Below are positions 16,860 to 26,430 of a stretch of DNA of 64,000 nucleotides, piece by piece. A program made the translations under genes and the position numbers. Source of the DNA: Aquamicrobium sp. LC103 (GTDB taxonomy: Bacteria > Pseudomonadota > Alphaproteobacteria > Rhizobiales > Rhizobiaceae); the NCBI RefSeq assembly GCF_001014615.2, contig NZ_LBCQ02000002.1:1-64000 (forward strand), read 5' to 3'. The first letter of the stretch is position 1. Each line of letters opens with the position of its first letter. A model generated the notes under the pieces. The model worked only from the letters and a program-made list of their open reading frames with translations. It did not search any database and was not told where the DNA came from.

Positions 16860-18008
16860 TCAGGCGGCGGACAGACCGCCTTCGGCCGCAAGCGCGCGCA
16901 GGTGATGGTCGGCATCGCCGAAGGCGACGTCGAGCATCGTCATGCGCTTGAAGTAATGGCCGACCGCATATTCCATGGTCATGCCGACGCCACCGTGAAG
17001 CTGGATCGCGTTTTCGCCGACGACGCGCCCGCCCCTGCCGATCTCCGCCTTGGCGGCGTGCATGGCGCGCGCCCGCTCGTCGAGATCGTCGCTGTCGGCC
17101 ATCATCGCGGCGTAGAGCGCCATCGAACGCGCCTGCTCCGTCGCCACGAACATGTCGACCGCCTTGTGTTGCAGTGCCTGGAACTGGCCGATCGGCACGC
17201 CGAACTGCTTGCGCACCTTCAGATATTCGACCGTCAGTTCGTGCATGCCCGACATCACGCCGATGGCCTCGGCGCAGAGAGCGGCAATGCCGATGTCGAC
17301 GACTTCACGCACCAGCGCCAACCCGTCCTCCGCATTGCCGAAAAGATCGGCACTGTCGACTTTCACGTTGTCGAAAGCGACCTGGGCAGCGCGCTGGCCG
17401 TCCTGCGTCGGATATCCGCGCCGCGAGACGCCGTCGGCCGCCACGTCCACCATGAAGACGGCGACGCCGTTCTCGTCGCGTGTGCCGCCGGCGGTTCTGG
17501 CCGTGACGAAGAGCTTGTCGGCGCTGTCGCCGTGGAGCACGACGCTTTTCGCGCCGTTCAGCACATAGCCGCCGCCGTCCTTCGTCGCGGTGGTCTCGAC
17601 ATGGTTTAGATCGTAGCGCGAATTGCGTTCGGTATGGGCGAAGGCAAGCTTGAGCGCGCCTTCGGCCACCTGCGGGATGAACTCGGCGCGTTGATCGTCG
17701 TTGCCGCCGATGCGCAGGAAGCCGCCGCCGAGCACGACCGTTGGAAAATAAGGCTCGAGCGCGAGCGCCCGGCCGAACGATTCCATCACGATCATGGTTT
17801 CCACCGGCGTGCCGGCGAGGCCGCCGTCCTCCTCGGTGAAGGGCAGCGCCATCAGTCCCATCTCGGCATAGCGCGCCCACATTTCCGGGCTCCAGCCATC
17901 GGACGAGGCCATGTGGCGCTTGCGTTCCTCGAAGCCGTATTTGTCGGCAAGCAGCCGGTCGAGCGAGTCCTTCAGGATCGATTGTTCTTCGGAAAGATCG
18001 AAATCCAT
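16860..18008 (-). CDS. pimD: Acyl-CoA dehydrogenase, pimeloyl-CoA dehydrogenase small-subunit type (PimD)
   Basis: A protein of 382 residues with the three-domain acyl-CoA dehydrogenase fold: the N-terminal helical domain starting MDFDLSEEQSILKDS, the middle beta domain, and the C-terminal FAD-binding segment IQLHGGVGMTMEYAVGHYFKR. It oxidises acyl-CoA to the 2-enoyl-CoA. It is the last gene of a minus-strand operon whose order matches pimF-A-B-C-D, known from Rhodopseudomonas palustris, where PimC and PimD form the dicarboxyl-CoA dehydrogenase. It lies 15 bp after pimC. Confidence 0.8.
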   Translation of the reverse strand: MDFDLSEEQSILKDSLDRLLADKYGFEERKRHMASSDGWSPEMWARYAEMGLMALPFTEEDGGLAGTPVETMIVMESFGRALALEPYFPTVVLGGGFLRIGGNDDQRAEFIPQVAEGALKLAFAHTERNSRYDLNHVETTATKDGGGYVLNGAKSVVLHGDSADKLFVTARTAGGTRDENGVAVFMVDVAADGVSRRGYPTQDGQRAAQVAFDNVKVDSADLFGNAEDGLALVREVVDIGIAALCAEAIGVMSGMHELTVEYLKVRKQFGVPIGQFQALQHKAVDMFVATEQARSMALYAAMMADSDDLDERARAMHAAKAEIGRGGRVVGENAIQLHGGVGMTMEYAVGHYFKRMTMLDVAFGDADHHLRALAAEGGLSAA

Positions 18009-18023
18009 GTTCCTGGCGTTCCC

Positions 18024-19226
18024 CTATAGTCCCAAAACGGCCTTGGCGATGATGTTCTTCTGGATCTCGTTCGAGCCGCCATAGATCGAGACCTTGCGAT
18101 AGTTGAAGTAGCCGGGCGCGGCACTCGCCGCATAGTCGGGCTCGATCGGCGGCTCGTTCGAGCCCTCCATCTCCTCGCCCTGGTAGGGCATCGCGTGCGG
18201 CCCCATCACCTGCATGAGGAGATGCGTGGTGGCCTGCTGGATTTCCGAGCCCTTGATCTTCAGGATCGAGGAGGCGGGATCCGGCTTGCCGGTGTTGCCG
18301 CGCTTGGCATCAGCGGCGACGACGCGAAGCTGTGTGATCTCCAGCGCCTTCAGGTCAATCTCGATGCTGGCGAGCTTCTCGCGAAAACGCTCGTCCTCGA
18401 TCAGCGGCCGGCCGCCCGACATTTCCTTGGCGGCAAGCTCGCGGATGCGTGCTATCCGCTGCTTGGAGATGCCGACGCGGGCAATGTTGGTCCGCTCGTT
18501 GCCGAGCAGGAACTTGGCGTAGTCCCAACCGCGGTTCTCCTCGCCGACGAGGTTTTCGACCGGCACCCTTACGTCGGTGAGGAACACTTCGTTGATCTCC
18601 CTTCCGCCGTCGATGGTGACGATGGGGCGGACCTCGATGCCGGGCGTCTTCATGTCGATGAGCAGGAAGGAAATGCCTTGCTGCTTCTTCGCCTCGGGGT
18701 CGGTGCGCACCAGGCAGAAGATCCAATCGGCATATTGCGCGAGCGTTGTCCAGGTCTTCTGGCCGTTGACGACGTAGTGGTCGCCCTCGCGCACCGCGCG
18801 CGTCTTGAGCGAGGCGAGGTCGGAGCCCGCGCCGGGTTCGGAAAAGCCCTGGCACCACCAGTCGTCGAGATTGGCGATCCTCGGCAGGAAGCGTTTCTTC
18901 TGCTCCTCCGTCGCGAAGGTGTAGATCACCGGCCCGACCATGTTGACGCCGAAGGCCAGCGGTGCAGGGGCCGGAAATTTCTGCAGTTCCTCGAGGAAGA
19001 TATACTGCTTCATCGGCCCCCAGCCGGTGCCGCCATATTCGACCGGCCAATGCGGCACCGCCCAGCCCTTGGCGTTGAGGATGCGGGTCCAGGTGACGAG
19101 ATCGTCCTTGTCGATGTGCTCTCCGTCGATGAGCTTGCCGCGGATATCCTCCGGAAGATTCTCCTTGAAGAAGGAGCGAACCTCCTCGCGAAAGGCGACT
19201 TCCTCGTCGGTGAAACGAAGGTCCAT
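18024..19226 (-). CDS. pimC: Acyl-CoA dehydrogenase, pimeloyl-CoA dehydrogenase large-subunit type (PimC)
   Basis: A protein of 400 residues that starts MDLRFTDEEVAFREEVRSFF. It has the motifs CQGFSEPGAGSDLASLKT (substrate and FAD contacts, about residue 128) and YGGSNEIQKNIIAKAVLGL at the C-terminus. It is the larger partner of the adjacent PimD-type protein, and the two probably form a heteromer. It lies 61 bp downstream of the thiolase gene in the same operon. General acyl-CoA dehydrogenases are similar, and the pim assignment rests on gene order and the paired large/small subunits. Confidence 0.8.
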   Translation of the reverse strand: MDLRFTDEEVAFREEVRSFFKENLPEDIRGKLIDGEHIDKDDLVTWTRILNAKGWAVPHWPVEYGGTGWGPMKQYIFLEELQKFPAPAPLAFGVNMVGPVIYTFATEEQKKRFLPRIANLDDWWCQGFSEPGAGSDLASLKTRAVREGDHYVVNGQKTWTTLAQYADWIFCLVRTDPEAKKQQGISFLLIDMKTPGIEVRPIVTIDGGREINEVFLTDVRVPVENLVGEENRGWDYAKFLLGNERTNIARVGISKQRIARIRELAAKEMSGGRPLIEDERFREKLASIEIDLKALEITQLRVVAADAKRGNTGKPDPASSILKIKGSEIQQATTHLLMQVMGPHAMPYQGEEMEGSNEPPIEPDYAASAAPGYFNYRKVSIYGGSNEIQKNIIAKAVLGL

Positions 19227-19287
19227 GTCGAACTCTCCTCAGTCGATTGACCGCCACTCCGGCGAAACGGAGCGAGGGTGCTTCAAG

Positions 19288-20469
19288 TCAATTGATCTCG
19301 AACAGGCCCGCGGCGCCCATGCCGCCGCCGACGCACATCGTCACCACCGCGTATCTGACGCCGCGCCTCTTGCCCTCGATGAGCGCGTGGCCGGCGAGCC
19401 GCGAGCCGCTCATCCCGTAGGGATGGCCGACCGCGATCGCGCCGCCATTGACGTTGAGCTTCTCGGGATCGATGCCGAGCCGGTCGCGGCAGTAGATGAC
19501 CTGCACGGCGAAAGCTTCGTTCAGTTCCCAAAGGCCGATGTCGTCGACCTTGAGCCCATGGCGATCGAGGAGGCGCGGCACGGCGAAGACCGGGCCGATG
19601 CCCATCTCGTCCGGCTCGCAGCCGGCGACCGCGAAGCCGCGGAAGATGCCGAGCGGTTCGAGCCCACGCTTCTCGGCGTCCTTCGCGCTCATCATGATAT
19701 TGGCCGAGGCGCCGTCGGAAAGCTGGCTGGCATTGCCGGCGGTGATGAAGCCGCCCTCGCGCACCGGCCTGAGCCCGGCGAGGCCCTCCGCCGTCGTGTC
19801 GGGACGCGGGCCTTCGTCATGCGCGATCTCGACGTCGCGGTGGCTGACCTCCTTGGTCTCCTTGTCGACCACCGCCATGCGCGCCTTGATCGGCACGATC
19901 TCCGGGTCGAACAGGCCCGCCTCGCGCGCTGCCGCGACGCGGCGCTGGCTCGAAAGTCCGTATTCGTCCTGCTGCTCGCGCGAGATGCCATAGCGCTTGG
20001 CTACGTTCTCCGCCGTGTCGATCATGGGCAGGTAGACGTCCGGCTTGATCTGCATCAGCTTCTCGTCCATCAGCCGGTAGGTGTTGCGATGGTCGTTCTG
20101 GACGAGGCTGATCGATTCGAGGCCACCGGCGATGCCCGCCGTCACGCCGTCGTTGCGGATCGCGTTTGCGAGCAGCGCCATCGACTGCAGGCCGGACGAG
20201 CATTGCCGGTCGATGGTGGTGCCGGCGACGGTGACCGGGAGGCCGGCCGTCAGCAGCGCGCGGCGGGCGACGTTCAACCCCGTCGTGCCTTCCTGCATCG
20301 CGCAGCCCATGATGACGTCCTCGATCTCGCCGCCTTCGAGACCGGAGCGCTTCAGCGCATGCTCGATCGCGTGGCCGCCGAGCGTCGCGCCCGGCGTGTC
20401 GTTCAGCCCGCCCCGATAGGCCTTGCCGATCGGCGTTCTTGCGGTGGATACGATGACGGCTTCGCGCAT
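19288..20469 (-). CDS. pimB: Acetyl-CoA acyltransferase (thiolase), PimB type
   Basis: A protein of 393 residues in the thiolase family. The acylated Cys is C90 in [10 protein letters not shown], the His motif is [11 protein letters not shown], and the second Cys is in the C-terminal CVGGGMG. It performs the last step of beta-oxidation, releasing acetyl-CoA from a 3-oxoacyl-CoA. It lies between the ligase (15 bp upstream) and the acyl-CoA dehydrogenases, in the pimB position of a pim-type operon. Confidence 0.85.
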   Translation of the reverse strand: MREAVIVSTARTPIGKAYRGGLNDTPGATLGGHAIEHALKRSGLEGGEIEDVIMGCAMQEGTTGLNVARRALLTAGLPVTVAGTTIDRQCSSGLQSMALLANAIRNDGVTAGIAGGLESISLVQNDHRNTYRLMDEKLMQIKPDVYLPMIDTAENVAKRYGISREQQDEYGLSSQRRVAAAREAGLFDPEIVPIKARMAVVDKETKEVSHRDVEIAHDEGPRPDTTAEGLAGLRPVREGGFITAGNASQLSDGASANIMMSAKDAEKRGLEPLGIFRGFAVAGCEPDEMGIGPVFAVPRLLDRHGLKVDDIGLWELNEAFAVQVIYCRDRLGIDPEKLNVNGGAIAVGHPYGMSGSRLAGHALIEGKRRGVRYAVVTMCVGGGMGAAGLFEIN

Positions 20470-20484
20470 TTGCGTTTCTCCCTT

Positions 20485-22155
20485 TCACGAAACCTTGGCG
20501 ACATCACGCCGTTCGGCTTCTTCTTTCTTGAGTTCGAGCTTTGACAGTTTTCCGACCGGTGTGCGCGGCAACGCCTCGCGTATCTCCAGCGCCGACGGCA
20601 TCTCGTGCGGGCCGAGCCGCGATTTGAGGAACAGGCGCAGCTCTTCAAGCGTCGGGCTTTCCGCTCCGGTCCGCAATTTGACGAACGCCTTCGGCGCCTC
20701 GCCGCGATATCCGTCGGGAATGCCGATAACCAGCACCTCCTCGATCGACGGGTGCTCGTAGATCGCCTGCTCGATCATCTGCGGATAGACGTTGAAGCCG
20801 CCACAGATGATCATGTCCTTCTTGCGGTCGACGATGGTGAAGAAACCTTCCTCGTCCATGTAGCCGATATCGCCGGTGAGGAATCCTCCGTCCGAAAACG
20901 CCGCCCCGCTTTCTTCGCCGCGGTTCAGATAGCCGCAGGTCACGTTCGGGCCGAAGACGCGCAGCTCGCCGACCTCTCCGGTCGGCAGAATACGGGACGG
21001 ATCGTCGAGCGCCACGATGTCGAGATGGATGCCGGGCAGGGGCACGCCGATCGTCGCCATCTTGTCGGGCCGTCCCGGCGGGATGTTGGTGCCGGCGGGC
21101 GAGGTTTCGGTCATGCCCCAGCCGCCGAGAATGTCTCGGCCGGTCGCCGCCCTGAGTTTGCGCGCGATCTCCACCGGGAGCGGCGCGCCTCCCGAGGCGC
21201 AGTAGCGCAGCGAGGAAAGGTCGCGGTCCTCGAAACCGGGCGTCGCCGCGATCGCGATCCACATCGTCGGCACGGCGGGGAAGCTCGTCGCGCCGGCCTC
21301 GATCTCGGCGAGCGCCGTTTCAGCGTCGAAGCGCGTGTGCAGCCGCAATTCGAGGCCGTTGTTGAGTGCCCGCAGCATGACGGCCGTCAGCGCGTAGATA
21401 TGGAACAGCGGCAGGAAGAGGAGCACCCGGTCGAGTCCCGGCCGGGTGAGCCCGTGCGCGGCGAACCAGAGATCGTAGGCCGAAACGGCGGAGGAAAGAT
21501 TGCGATGGGTGAGCATCGCGCCCTTGGGCAGGCCGGTGGTGCCACCGGTATATTGCAGGAGCGCGAGGTCGTCGGCCGCGACCCGTGGAAGCTCGCCCGG
21601 ACCGGCGCCGTCGACGAATTCCGCGAAGCTCGAAATCCTGTCGTCGTCTCCCGGCAGGGGACCGGCAAGGGGGGAGGGGCCATAGGCGGCGTCCTCGCCG
21701 ACGACCATTCGGTCCACATGGCCGGCGTCGAGCAGCCTTCGGGCACGGATCGCGAGGTCGCCGACATTGGTGGTGACGAGGAGCCGCGCGCCGCTGTCGG
21801 AAAGCTTGTGATTCAGCACCTTCTCGCTGTCGAGCGGCGAAAGATGCACGACCGTGGCGCCCGCCTTCATCGCGCCGAAGAAGGCGATCGGATGATAGAG
21901 CGTGTTCGGCAGGAGCAGCGCGACGCGATTGCCCTTGGCGACGCCCGCGCGGACGAAGGCCGCCGCGCAGCGGTCGGCTTCCGCCTGCAGTTCATCATAG
22001 GCCAGGACGTTACCGCGAAAGACGAAGGCGGGTTGCCCGCCCCATCTGCGCGCGCCCTCGTCGACGATCCGCTGGACCGGATGGGCCGCGAGCTCCGCCT
22101 CCGGCGAAAGGCCCGCCGGATAGGATTTTCTCCAAAGGGCGGGGCCGCGAGGCAT
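20485..22155 (-). CDS. pimA: AMP-forming acyl-CoA ligase, PimA type
   Basis: A protein of 556 residues in the acyl-adenylate family. The ATP/AMP signature YTGGTTGLPKGAMLTH is at about residue 205, GWGMTETSPAG follows at about 350, and the C-terminal DRKKDMIICGGFNVYP and final catalytic Lys region RTPVGKLSK are present. It activates a fatty or dicarboxylic acid to its CoA thioester, the entry step for the enzymes of the same operon. The start lies 2 bp after the pimF stop. Confidence 0.85.
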   Translation of the reverse strand: MPRGPALWRKSYPAGLSPEAELAAHPVQRIVDEGARRWGGQPAFVFRGNVLAYDELQAEADRCAAAFVRAGVAKGNRVALLLPNTLYHPIAFFGAMKAGATVVHLSPLDSEKVLNHKLSDSGARLLVTTNVGDLAIRARRLLDAGHVDRMVVGEDAAYGPSPLAGPLPGDDDRISSFAEFVDGAGPGELPRVAADDLALLQYTGGTTGLPKGAMLTHRNLSSAVSAYDLWFAAHGLTRPGLDRVLLFLPLFHIYALTAVMLRALNNGLELRLHTRFDAETALAEIEAGATSFPAVPTMWIAIAATPGFEDRDLSSLRYCASGGAPLPVEIARKLRAATGRDILGGWGMTETSPAGTNIPPGRPDKMATIGVPLPGIHLDIVALDDPSRILPTGEVGELRVFGPNVTCGYLNRGEESGAAFSDGGFLTGDIGYMDEEGFFTIVDRKKDMIICGGFNVYPQMIEQAIYEHPSIEEVLVIGIPDGYRGEAPKAFVKLRTGAESPTLEELRLFLKSRLGPHEMPSALEIREALPRTPVGKLSKLELKKEEAERRDVAKVS

Positions 22156-22157
22156 CT

Positions 22158-24251
22158 TCAGGAAGCCGACTTCGAGGTGAAACCGCTGCCCGCTTCCGCC
22201 AGCCTCTTGAGGAGAGGAGCTGGCTTGAAGACGTCCTTGCCGGTCTTGCCGTGCCAGTATTCGAGCCGCTCGACGATCTTCCGCAAGCCCTCGAGTTCGG
22301 CCCAGAACATCGGTCCGCCCTTGCCGATCGGAAAGCCGTAGCCGTTGGTCCAGACGATATCGATGTCGGACGGCCTGGCGGCGATCTTCTCCTCGAGGAC
22401 GCGCGCGCCCTCGTTGATCATCGGGTAGAGCGTGCGCTCGGTGATCTCCTCGTCGGAGACGTTGCGTCGGTTGGTTCCGCGCTCGCGCGCCTTCTCCTCG
22501 ATCAACCTTTCGACCTCTGCATCCGGCACCGGCGTGCGCGAGCCTTCCTCGTAGAGGTAGAAGCCCTTGCCGGTCTTCTGGCCGAATCGACCGGCCTCGC
22601 AGAGCGCGTCGGCGATCACCGCCGTCTTGCCGAGCGACTTGCGGTTGCGCCAGCCGATGTCGAGGCCGGCGAGATCGCCCATCTGGAAGGGTCCCATCGG
22701 CCAGCCGAAATCGGTGAAGACCTTGTCGACCTGTTGGGGCGTCGCGCCTTCAAGCAGTAGGTCCTCGCTCTCGGCCGAGCGCGCGCCGAGCATGCGGTTG
22801 CCGACGAAGCCGTGACAGACGCCGACCACGACCGGCACCTTGCCGATCTTGCGGGCAACGCCGAGCGCGGTGACGAGGACGTCGGGCGCGGTCTTTTTCC
22901 CCCGCACGATCTCCAGAAGCCGCATCACGTTCGCGGGCGAGAAGAAATGCAGGCCGAGCACGTCCTGTGGCCGACCGGTGGAGGAGGCGATCTCGTCGAC
23001 GTCGAGATAGGATGTGTTGGAGGCCAGGATCGCACCGGGCTTGGCAACTTTGTCGAGCTTGCCGAAGACCTGCTTCTTGACGTCCATCTCCTCGAATACG
23101 GCCTCCACGATCAGGTCGCAATCGGCAAGGTCGGCATAGTCGGTGGTGCGCGAGAAGCGCGCCATGCGCTCCTGCTTCACTTCTTCGGAGAGCGAGCCGC
23201 GCGCGACGGAGATGGCGTAGTTCTTCTCGATCGTCGCAAAGCCGCGGTCGAGCGCCTCCTCGGACATTTCGAGCACGGTCACCGGCAGGCCGCCATTGAC
23301 GAAGGACATGGCGATGCCGCCGCCCATCGTGCCGGCACCGATGACGCCGACCCGGGCGACCTGGCGGGGCGCTACGTCCTTGCCGATGCCGGGAACCTTG
23401 GCGGCTTCGCGTTCGGCGAAGAACAGATGGCGCTGGGCGCGCGACTGGTCGCCGGCGACCAGCTTCAGAAAGAGTTCGCGCTCCTTCTTGAGCGCCGCGT
23501 CGAAGTCGAGCGTGATGGCGTTGCGCACCGCCTCGGCGCAGGCGAGCGGCGCTTCGAGCCCGCGCGATTTCCTGGTCGCCTCCTTCACGGCAGCGTCGAA
23601 GCTTGCAAGATCGGCGCGGGCGGCTTCGATCTTGTCGTTGCGGTCGCGAACCGGAACGTGCGGCCCGCCCGTCCGGACCTTCGCTTGCGCGAATGCGACG
23701 GCGGCCGCGACAAGGTCGCCTTCGGCGACATCGTCCACAACGCCGGCCTTTAGAGCTTGCGCTGCGCCGATAGGTGCGCCGGACACGATCATTGCGACCG
23801 CCTTTTCCGGACCGACGAGGCGCGGCAGCCTCACCGTTCCGCCGGAGCCCGGCAGCAGGCCGAGCTTGACTTCCGGCAGGCCGACCTTCGCAGCCTTGTC
23901 GGCGACGCGGTAATGGCAGGCGAGCGCCAGCTCCAGCCCGCCGCCGAGCGCGGTGCCGTGGATCGCCGCGACGGTCGGCTTCGAGATCGTTTCGAGCAAG
24001 GCGCAGAGATCGGGAAGGGAGGGGCGCTGCAATTGCTTCGGCGTGCCGAACTCGGTGATGTCGGCGCCCGACACGAAGGTGCGGCCGGCGCAGGTGATCA
24101 CGATGGCGCTCGCCGTCTCGTCGTCGCGCAGTGCCTCCAGCGCCTGGTGGAGCGGTTCGCGAAGATGCAGGCTCAGCGCGTTGACCGGAGGATTGTCGAG
24201 CGTGACCACCGCGACATCGCCGGCGCGCGAAACCTCAACATAACCGCTCAT
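22158..24251 (-). CDS. pimF: Bifunctional enoyl-CoA hydratase / 3-hydroxyacyl-CoA dehydrogenase, PimF/FadJ type
   Basis: A fusion protein of 697 residues. The N-terminal crotonase domain (about 1-190) has oxyanion-hole segments VSGADITEF and GTALGGGLELALA. It is followed by the NAD-binding domain with VGVIGAGTMGGGIA near residue 302 and the 3-hydroxyacyl-CoA dehydrogenase C-terminal domains containing LGLHFFSPANVMRLLEIV. It hydrates enoyl-CoA and oxidises the 3-hydroxy product. It is first of the five pim-like genes and lies 45 bp after pcaD. Confidence 0.88.
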   Translation of the reverse strand: MSGYVEVSRAGDVAVVTLDNPPVNALSLHLREPLHQALEALRDDETASAIVITCAGRTFVSGADITEFGTPKQLQRPSLPDLCALLETISKPTVAAIHGTALGGGLELALACHYRVADKAAKVGLPEVKLGLLPGSGGTVRLPRLVGPEKAVAMIVSGAPIGAAQALKAGVVDDVAEGDLVAAAVAFAQAKVRTGGPHVPVRDRNDKIEAARADLASFDAAVKEATRKSRGLEAPLACAEAVRNAITLDFDAALKKERELFLKLVAGDQSRAQRHLFFAEREAAKVPGIGKDVAPRQVARVGVIGAGTMGGGIAMSFVNGGLPVTVLEMSEEALDRGFATIEKNYAISVARGSLSEEVKQERMARFSRTTDYADLADCDLIVEAVFEEMDVKKQVFGKLDKVAKPGAILASNTSYLDVDEIASSTGRPQDVLGLHFFSPANVMRLLEIVRGKKTAPDVLVTALGVARKIGKVPVVVGVCHGFVGNRMLGARSAESEDLLLEGATPQQVDKVFTDFGWPMGPFQMGDLAGLDIGWRNRKSLGKTAVIADALCEAGRFGQKTGKGFYLYEEGSRTPVPDAEVERLIEEKARERGTNRRNVSDEEITERTLYPMINEGARVLEEKIAARPSDIDIVWTNGYGFPIGKGGPMFWAELEGLRKIVERLEYWHGKTGKDVFKPAPLLKRLAEAGSGFTSKSAS

Positions 24252-24296
24252 CTATTCCTCCCTGTTGATGAACCTGCGCTGGTATGAAGCCGGCTG

Positions 24297-25091
24297 TCAG
24301 CTATAGCCGACGTCTTCCAGGAACCGCCCGATCAGGCGGGTCGTTTCGGCAGGCTTTTCGACGCAAGGTATGTGGCCCGCGTCGGCGATGATCTCGAAGC
24401 GCGCGCCCTCGATGAGATCTGCCGTCGAACGGACCAGGTCGGGCGGCGTCGAGCCGTCCTGGTCGCCGACGACGCACAGCGCGGGCAGTTTCAGAGCGCG
24501 CGTCGATTCCGTCAGGTCGGCGTCCCGCAGGGCCGCGCAGGTGCCGGCATAGCCGTCGACGGTGGTGCGCGTCAGCATCGCGGTGTAGCCGACGAAATCG
24601 GCATTGTCGGGCGAGCGATAGGCCTCGGTGAACCAGCGCTGCAGGATCGCGTCGGCCATGGCGGCGATACCCTTGGTCGTGACCGTCGCGATGCGATCGT
24701 TCCACATTTCCGCCGTGCCGATCTTGTGCGCGGTGTCGCAAAGCACGAGCGCCGCCACCAGATCGGGGCGCTTGGCGGCAAGTCCCTGCGCGATGAGCCC
24801 GCCGACGGAGAGGCCGACCACGGCCGCTCTCGTCACGCCGAGATGGTCGAGCAGCGCGGCAAGGTCGGCGACATGGTCGTTCATGCCGTAGGGATGCGGC
24901 GTCGCCTCCGAGAGCCCGTGGCCGCGCTTGTCGTAGCGGATCAGCCGGTAACGCTTGCCGAGCCCGGCCGCCACTTCGTCCCAGATGCGGAAATCGGTGC
25001 CGAGCGAATTGGAGAAAACCAGCGCAGGACCGTCTGCCTTACCGCTTGCCTGGTGATGCAGAACGACGCCGTTGACCCGCGCAAATGCCAT
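24297..25091 (-). CDS. pcaD: 3-oxoadipate enol-lactonase-like alpha/beta hydrolase (PcaD)
   Basis: A protein of 264 residues with the alpha/beta-hydrolase fold. The nucleophile is S95 in VGLSVGGLIAQG, the acid is in VVGDQDGSTPP, and the His is in ADAGHIPCVEKP. The overall pattern (FSNSLGTDFRIWD, YDKRGHGLS) is that of PcaD, which opens 3-oxoadipate enol-lactone in the beta-ketoadipate pathway. The other pca genes are not in the window. Here it heads the pim-type beta-oxidation operon. It may supply 3-oxoadipate or act on another lactone or ester. Confidence 0.75.
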   Translation of the reverse strand: MAFARVNGVVLHHQASGKADGPALVFSNSLGTDFRIWDEVAAGLGKRYRLIRYDKRGHGLSEATPHPYGMNDHVADLAALLDHLGVTRAAVVGLSVGGLIAQGLAAKRPDLVAALVLCDTAHKIGTAEMWNDRIATVTTKGIAAMADAILQRWFTEAYRSPDNADFVGYTAMLTRTTVDGYAGTCAALRDADLTESTRALKLPALCVVGDQDGSTPPDLVRSTADLIEGARFEIIADAGHIPCVEKPAETTRLIGRFLEDVGYS

Positions 25092-25112
25092 GCAGGCTTC
25101 CTCCCTTACCGA

Positions 25113-25153
25113 AACATACTACCGAGTATGTTGCATCTGCGCAGTCGGGTCAA
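25113..25153 (-). promoter_or_regulatory. Promoter and perfect palindromic operator of the pcaD-pim operon
   Basis: On the minus strand TTGACC (25153-25148) is followed after exactly 17 bp by CATACT (25130-25125). A perfect 20-bp palindrome, AACATACT-ACCG-AGTATGTT, covers 25113-25132 and includes the -10 box. The 8-bp arms and 4-bp centre are typical of TetR-family sites controlling fatty-acid genes. The regulator is not in the window. Repression by steric block is the simple reading. Confidence 0.65.
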
Positions 25154-25253
25154 TTCGAGATTCGAACTCTTTGTGCCAATCTACGGCCGAGATGGGAACC
25201 GGGCTGTTGACAATGTGTGCCCGGTAGGGGGCGACGCGGCCTGATGGCTGCGT

Positions 25254-26324
25254 CTAGGACGACACGCTATCCAACGCTGACAGGTCCAGCTCGTCCGGCA
25301 GCGGCGCGAAATAGGCGTCGACATCCGCTTCGTCTACCTCCGGAAGCGAAGCGGGCGCCCATTTCGGCTCGCCATCCTTGTCGATGATCACCGCTCTGAC
25401 GCCCTCGAAGAATTCGTGGCCGGTGATGACGCGGTTGACGATGCGGTATTCGATCCGCATGCATTCCTCGAAATCGGCCTTCGCGCCCTCCTGCATCTGC
25501 CTCAGCGCGATCTTCAGGCTGGTGGGCGACTTGGTGCGGATCGTCGCTGCCTGCTTCGCCGCCCAATCGGCGTGACCGCCCCGTTCGGCATCGAGGCGCT
25601 CCAGGATTTCCTCGACCGTAGCGGCCGAGAAGCAGCGCTCGATCACGTCCTGAAGCGAGGCAAGCGGCGCGTCTTCGGCCGGGGGCTTGCTGAAACGTCC
25701 GATCGTGGCGTCGATGCCGCCGTCCTCGCCGAGTGCCTGGGCGAGGTCGTCGACGCGGTCGGAGGAAATGGCGTGAGTGGCTAGCCCGCACCACACGGCA
25801 TCCGCCTGTCCGAGGCGAGCCCCGGTCAGCGCGAGCCAGGTTCCGGTGCGGCCGGGCAGCCGCGGCAGGAAGTAGGTGCCGCCGACATCGGGGAAGAGCC
25901 CGATCCCGGTCTCCGGCATGGCGAACATGATCCGGTCGCCGGCGATGCGGCGGCTGCCGTGGATCGAGACGCCGACCCCGCCGCCCATGACGATGCCGTC
26001 GATCAGCGCGACATAGGGCTTCGGATAGGTCTTGATATAGGTATTGAGCCGGTATTCCTCGTGGTAGAAGGCGCGGATCGCCGGATCGCCGGCGCGACCC
26101 CAGTCGTGAAGCTGGCGGATGTCGCCGCCCGCGCAGAAGGCCTTCTCGCCGGCCGCTCTGACGATAACCAGCTCGATCGAGGCATCATCCGCCCATTCGA
26201 TCAGTTGCCGATGCATCTCGTGCACCATGGTGCGGGTGAGCGCATTCAGCGCCTTCGGCCGGTTGAGCACGATCACGCCCGCGCGGCCGTTCTTTTCGAC
26301 GAGGATTTCCGGCTCGTCCGTCAT
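25254..26324 (-). CDS. 3-hydroxyisobutyryl-CoA hydrolase (enoyl-CoA hydratase/isomerase family)
   Basis: A protein of 356 residues, longer than ordinary crotonases (about 260) and with the HIBCH pattern: ALNALTRTMV, KAFCAGGDIRQLHDWG with extended loop, GIVMGGGVGVSIHGSRRIA and MPETGIGLFPDVGGTYFL. It hydrolyses 3-hydroxyisobutyryl-CoA in valine breakdown, which leads to propionyl-CoA. It sits downstream of pccR and on the same strand, next to the propionyl-CoA genes. A separate promoter may exist in the 106-bp gap. Confidence 0.85.
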   Translation of the reverse strand: MTDEPEILVEKNGRAGVIVLNRPKALNALTRTMVHEMHRQLIEWADDASIELVIVRAAGEKAFCAGGDIRQLHDWGRAGDPAIRAFYHEEYRLNTYIKTYPKPYVALIDGIVMGGGVGVSIHGSRRIAGDRIMFAMPETGIGLFPDVGGTYFLPRLPGRTGTWLALTGARLGQADAVWCGLATHAISSDRVDDLAQALGEDGGIDATIGRFSKPPAEDAPLASLQDVIERCFSAATVEEILERLDAERGGHADWAAKQAATIRTKSPTSLKIALRQMQEGAKADFEECMRIEYRIVNRVITGHEFFEGVRAVIIDKDGEPKWAPASLPEVDEADVDAYFAPLPDELDLSALDSVSS

Positions 26325-26430
26325 GCGGGTTATTTTCCTCTGAAGTTTAGCGGTTCAGAAGAAGCATAGCCGCAATTCAAGCTCCGGCTATCCCGAAATT
26401 CCGCCAAGCGGATGTGCGCGGTTTGACGAA

